Source: JAJDZL01 sp965220665 (GTDB taxonomy: Bacteria > Pseudomonadota > Gammaproteobacteria > Arenicellales > JAJDZL01). Taken from it: a stretch of DNA of 64,000 bases. Each line of letters starts with the position of its first letter. Positions within the stretch are counted from its first letter, which is position 1. A program made the position numbers and the translations under genes. Location: NCBI GenBank assembly GCA_965220665.1, contig CBDCQQ010000005.1, positions 1,240,001 through 1,304,000 on the forward strand. Direction: 5' to 3'. Below the pieces are notes generated by a model that did not search any database, was not told where the DNA came from, and worked only from the letters and a program-made list of their open reading frames with translations. Below are positions 62,860 to 64,000 of the stretch, piece after piece.

Positions 62860-63819
62860 ATGGCCGAGAAACGGTCGAAAGGTCAATATTACACACATGG
62901 CAATCCGTTCACGCTGACTCCGTTCCTGGAGTGGTCTGAACAAATTTCTTTGTCATCTAAAATTGTGTTGGAACCTTTTGCAGGGTCCAACAACATCATA
63001 AAGTCTTTGCAAAATATAGGGCTCTGCAATCAGTTCAGCGCTTACGATATCGAACCGGCTGACAGTATTGTAGAGCAGAGAGATACGATCAGGTCTTTCC
63101 CACAAGGATTTGAAATCTGTATTACAAACCCTCCTTGGTTGGCCAGAAATTCAGCGACCAGAAGAGGGTTAGACTACCCGAACACCATTCATGATGACCT
63201 ATACAAACATTGTCTTGAACTATGCCTGCTCAATTGCGGATACGTTGCGGCACTGATTCCAGCAAGCTTTCTTCAAAGCGGACTGTTTCGCGACAGGCTG
63301 TCAGTCTATATTCTCCTGCATGATACGGGGATGTTCAATGACACAGACAATCCTGTCTGCCTGGCGCTATTCGGTGACCGCCCCAGTCCTCAAATCAATA
63401 TCTACTACGATCAAGATTTTGTTGGATTCCTTGATGACTTGGAAAGTAAGATACCGAGTCCTTCACAACATAAAAAAATTCGATTTAACGACCCGAACGG
63501 TGAGTTGGGATTTATCTCATTTGATAATGTTCGCGAGCGTTCAATTCGATTTTGCGAAGTCGAAGAAATTAACCAATATCCCGTCAAAAATTCTTCAAGG
63601 TTTTTTACCAGAATCAGCGGGGAGTTTGAAGAAATTCCGGAACTGGTGAATATTCTCAACAGGAGATTGAACACATTCCGCAATGAAACCCAAGATATTT
63701 TCCTGACACCATTTAAAGGCATCCGAAAAGATGGCTGTTATCGAAGGAGAATGGAGTTTGCATTGGCGAGGAAGATAATCAATGCTACACTAGTTTCCGA
63801 AAGCCGCCCATGCTTATAG
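62860..63819 (+). CDS. Adenine-specific DNA methyltransferase (type II-like)
   Basis: 319 residues. KGQYYTHGNPFTLTPFLEW near the N-terminus resembles motif X. The SAM motif I region is VLEPFAGSNNIIKSLQNIGL, and the catalytic motif IV is CITNPPWLARNS (NPPW). LIPASFLQSGLFRDRL follows, and the C-terminal half is likely the target-recognition part. NPP(Y/F/W) proteins methylate N6 of adenine, or N4 of cytosine. The start has AGG 7 nt upstream. The codon use (many AGA, AGG, TTA) and AT-rich DNA differ from the neighbouring ribosomal genes, which suggests transfer. No endonuclease gene is in the window; it could follow beyond the right edge, or the methylase may be solitary. The C-terminus could be shortened. 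Confidence 0.82.
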   Translation: MAEKRSKGQYYTHGNPFTLTPFLEWSEQISLSSKIVLEPFAGSNNIIKSLQNIGLCNQFSAYDIEPADSIVEQRDTIRSFPQGFEICITNPPWLARNSATRRGLDYPNTIHDDLYKHCLELCLLNCGYVAALIPASFLQSGLFRDRLSVYILLHDTGMFNDTDNPVCLALFGDRPSPQINIYYDQDFVGFLDDLESKIPSPSQHKKIRFNDPNGELGFISFDNVRERSIRFCEVEEINQYPVKNSSRFFTRISGEFEEIPELVNILNRRLNTFRNETQDIFLTPFKGIRKDGCYRRRMEFALARKIINATLVSESRPCL

Positions 63820-64000
63820 CACGTCCCAGTTACGCCAGTTTAGCAATATCTGCTTCACATCGGTTGAAACAGGCATACGCTGCACTGAATGTCAACTCGA
63901 TGCAGAATAAAAATTGACTTTTGTGGCGTTTTTGTTGTGTATGCAAATCACTTGACGAGTCAATCCGCTTGGTCCGCAGCCATTCACACTTGAACGTGAT
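63820..64000. other. Right window end, no identified gene
   Basis: The last 181 bp hold no frame with a credible start that can be named. A restriction endonuclease partner, if one exists, would have to begin here or beyond the window. Confidence 0.4.

Noticed and set aside
1..64000. CRISPR array, prophage or integron
   Set aside because: No regularly spaced repeats, no phage structural genes, no site-specific integrase and no attC-like repeats are seen.

Overview
The window reads as chromosomal DNA of a free-living, probably marine and uncultured, gammaproteobacterium. The evidence is the fabA/fabB pair, the rsmI / lpoA / dolP-like neighbourhood with a class A RNase P RNA beside it, rppH, erpA, rplM-rpsI, ccmABCD, yadGH and a glyU-type tRNA-Gly(CCC). 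Genes are dense, spacers are AT-rich, and no prophage or CRISPR array is visible. The species cannot be named from the sequence alone.

Region by region. 1-8931: two dimethylglycine/sarcosine dehydrogenase-like flavoproteins (the first cut by the window edge) flank a mobile island. The island holds an intact IS256-family element (1792-3183, perfect 30-bp ends, 9-bp target duplication), an intact IS630-family element (3698-4893, TA duplication), and two TIR-domain coding regions, the second of which is split by the IS630 element. 9239-14024: aroE, an acyl-CoA ligase, a Tat-exported multicopper oxidase and a phasin with a palindromic operator-like site. 14491-22815: a tightly packed signalling operon made of a membrane sensor without output, a sensor-HAMP-MFS fusion, a periplasmic binding protein, a membrane Cache-HAMP-PP2C-histidine-kinase-like ATPase protein, a hydrolase and a degenerate histidine phosphatase. 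A STAS anti-sigma-antagonist-like gene lies convergent to it, downstream of an ammonium transporter gene. 24847-37946: a SulP transporter, 8-oxoguanine deaminase, heme A synthase, fabB-fabA, a LUD protein, nudC, a LOG-family protein, folD, gamma-glutamyltransferase and fhs. 38193-47703: rnpB, a methyltransferase, rsmI, lpoA, a BON protein, tRNA-Gly, rppH, an LDH2-type dehydrogenase, msrA and panB. 47858-54908: a small membrane protein, two Fe(II)/2-oxoglutarate oxygenases, trmB, a GMC oxidoreductase and ccmABCD. 55158-64000: a nucleoside transporter, a three-subunit cobalt-type nitrile hydratase with its accessory protein, a TauE-type permease, erpA, yadGH, tRNA-Gln, rpsI/rplM and an adenine-specific DNA methylase behind a perfect inverted repeat.

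How the genes may work together. The flavoproteins with GcvT-like domains should feed one-carbon units to tetrahydrofolate, and folD and fhs can carry these on to formate. The most novel-looking part is 14491-22815: two related sensor domains, one fused to a transporter, plus a binding protein and a phosphatase/kinase switch, arranged as if a transported or bound solute sets the phosphorylation state of the nearby STAS protein. Also worth attention are the split-beta nitrile hydratase, the broken tandem TIR locus, and the palindrome in front of the methylase.
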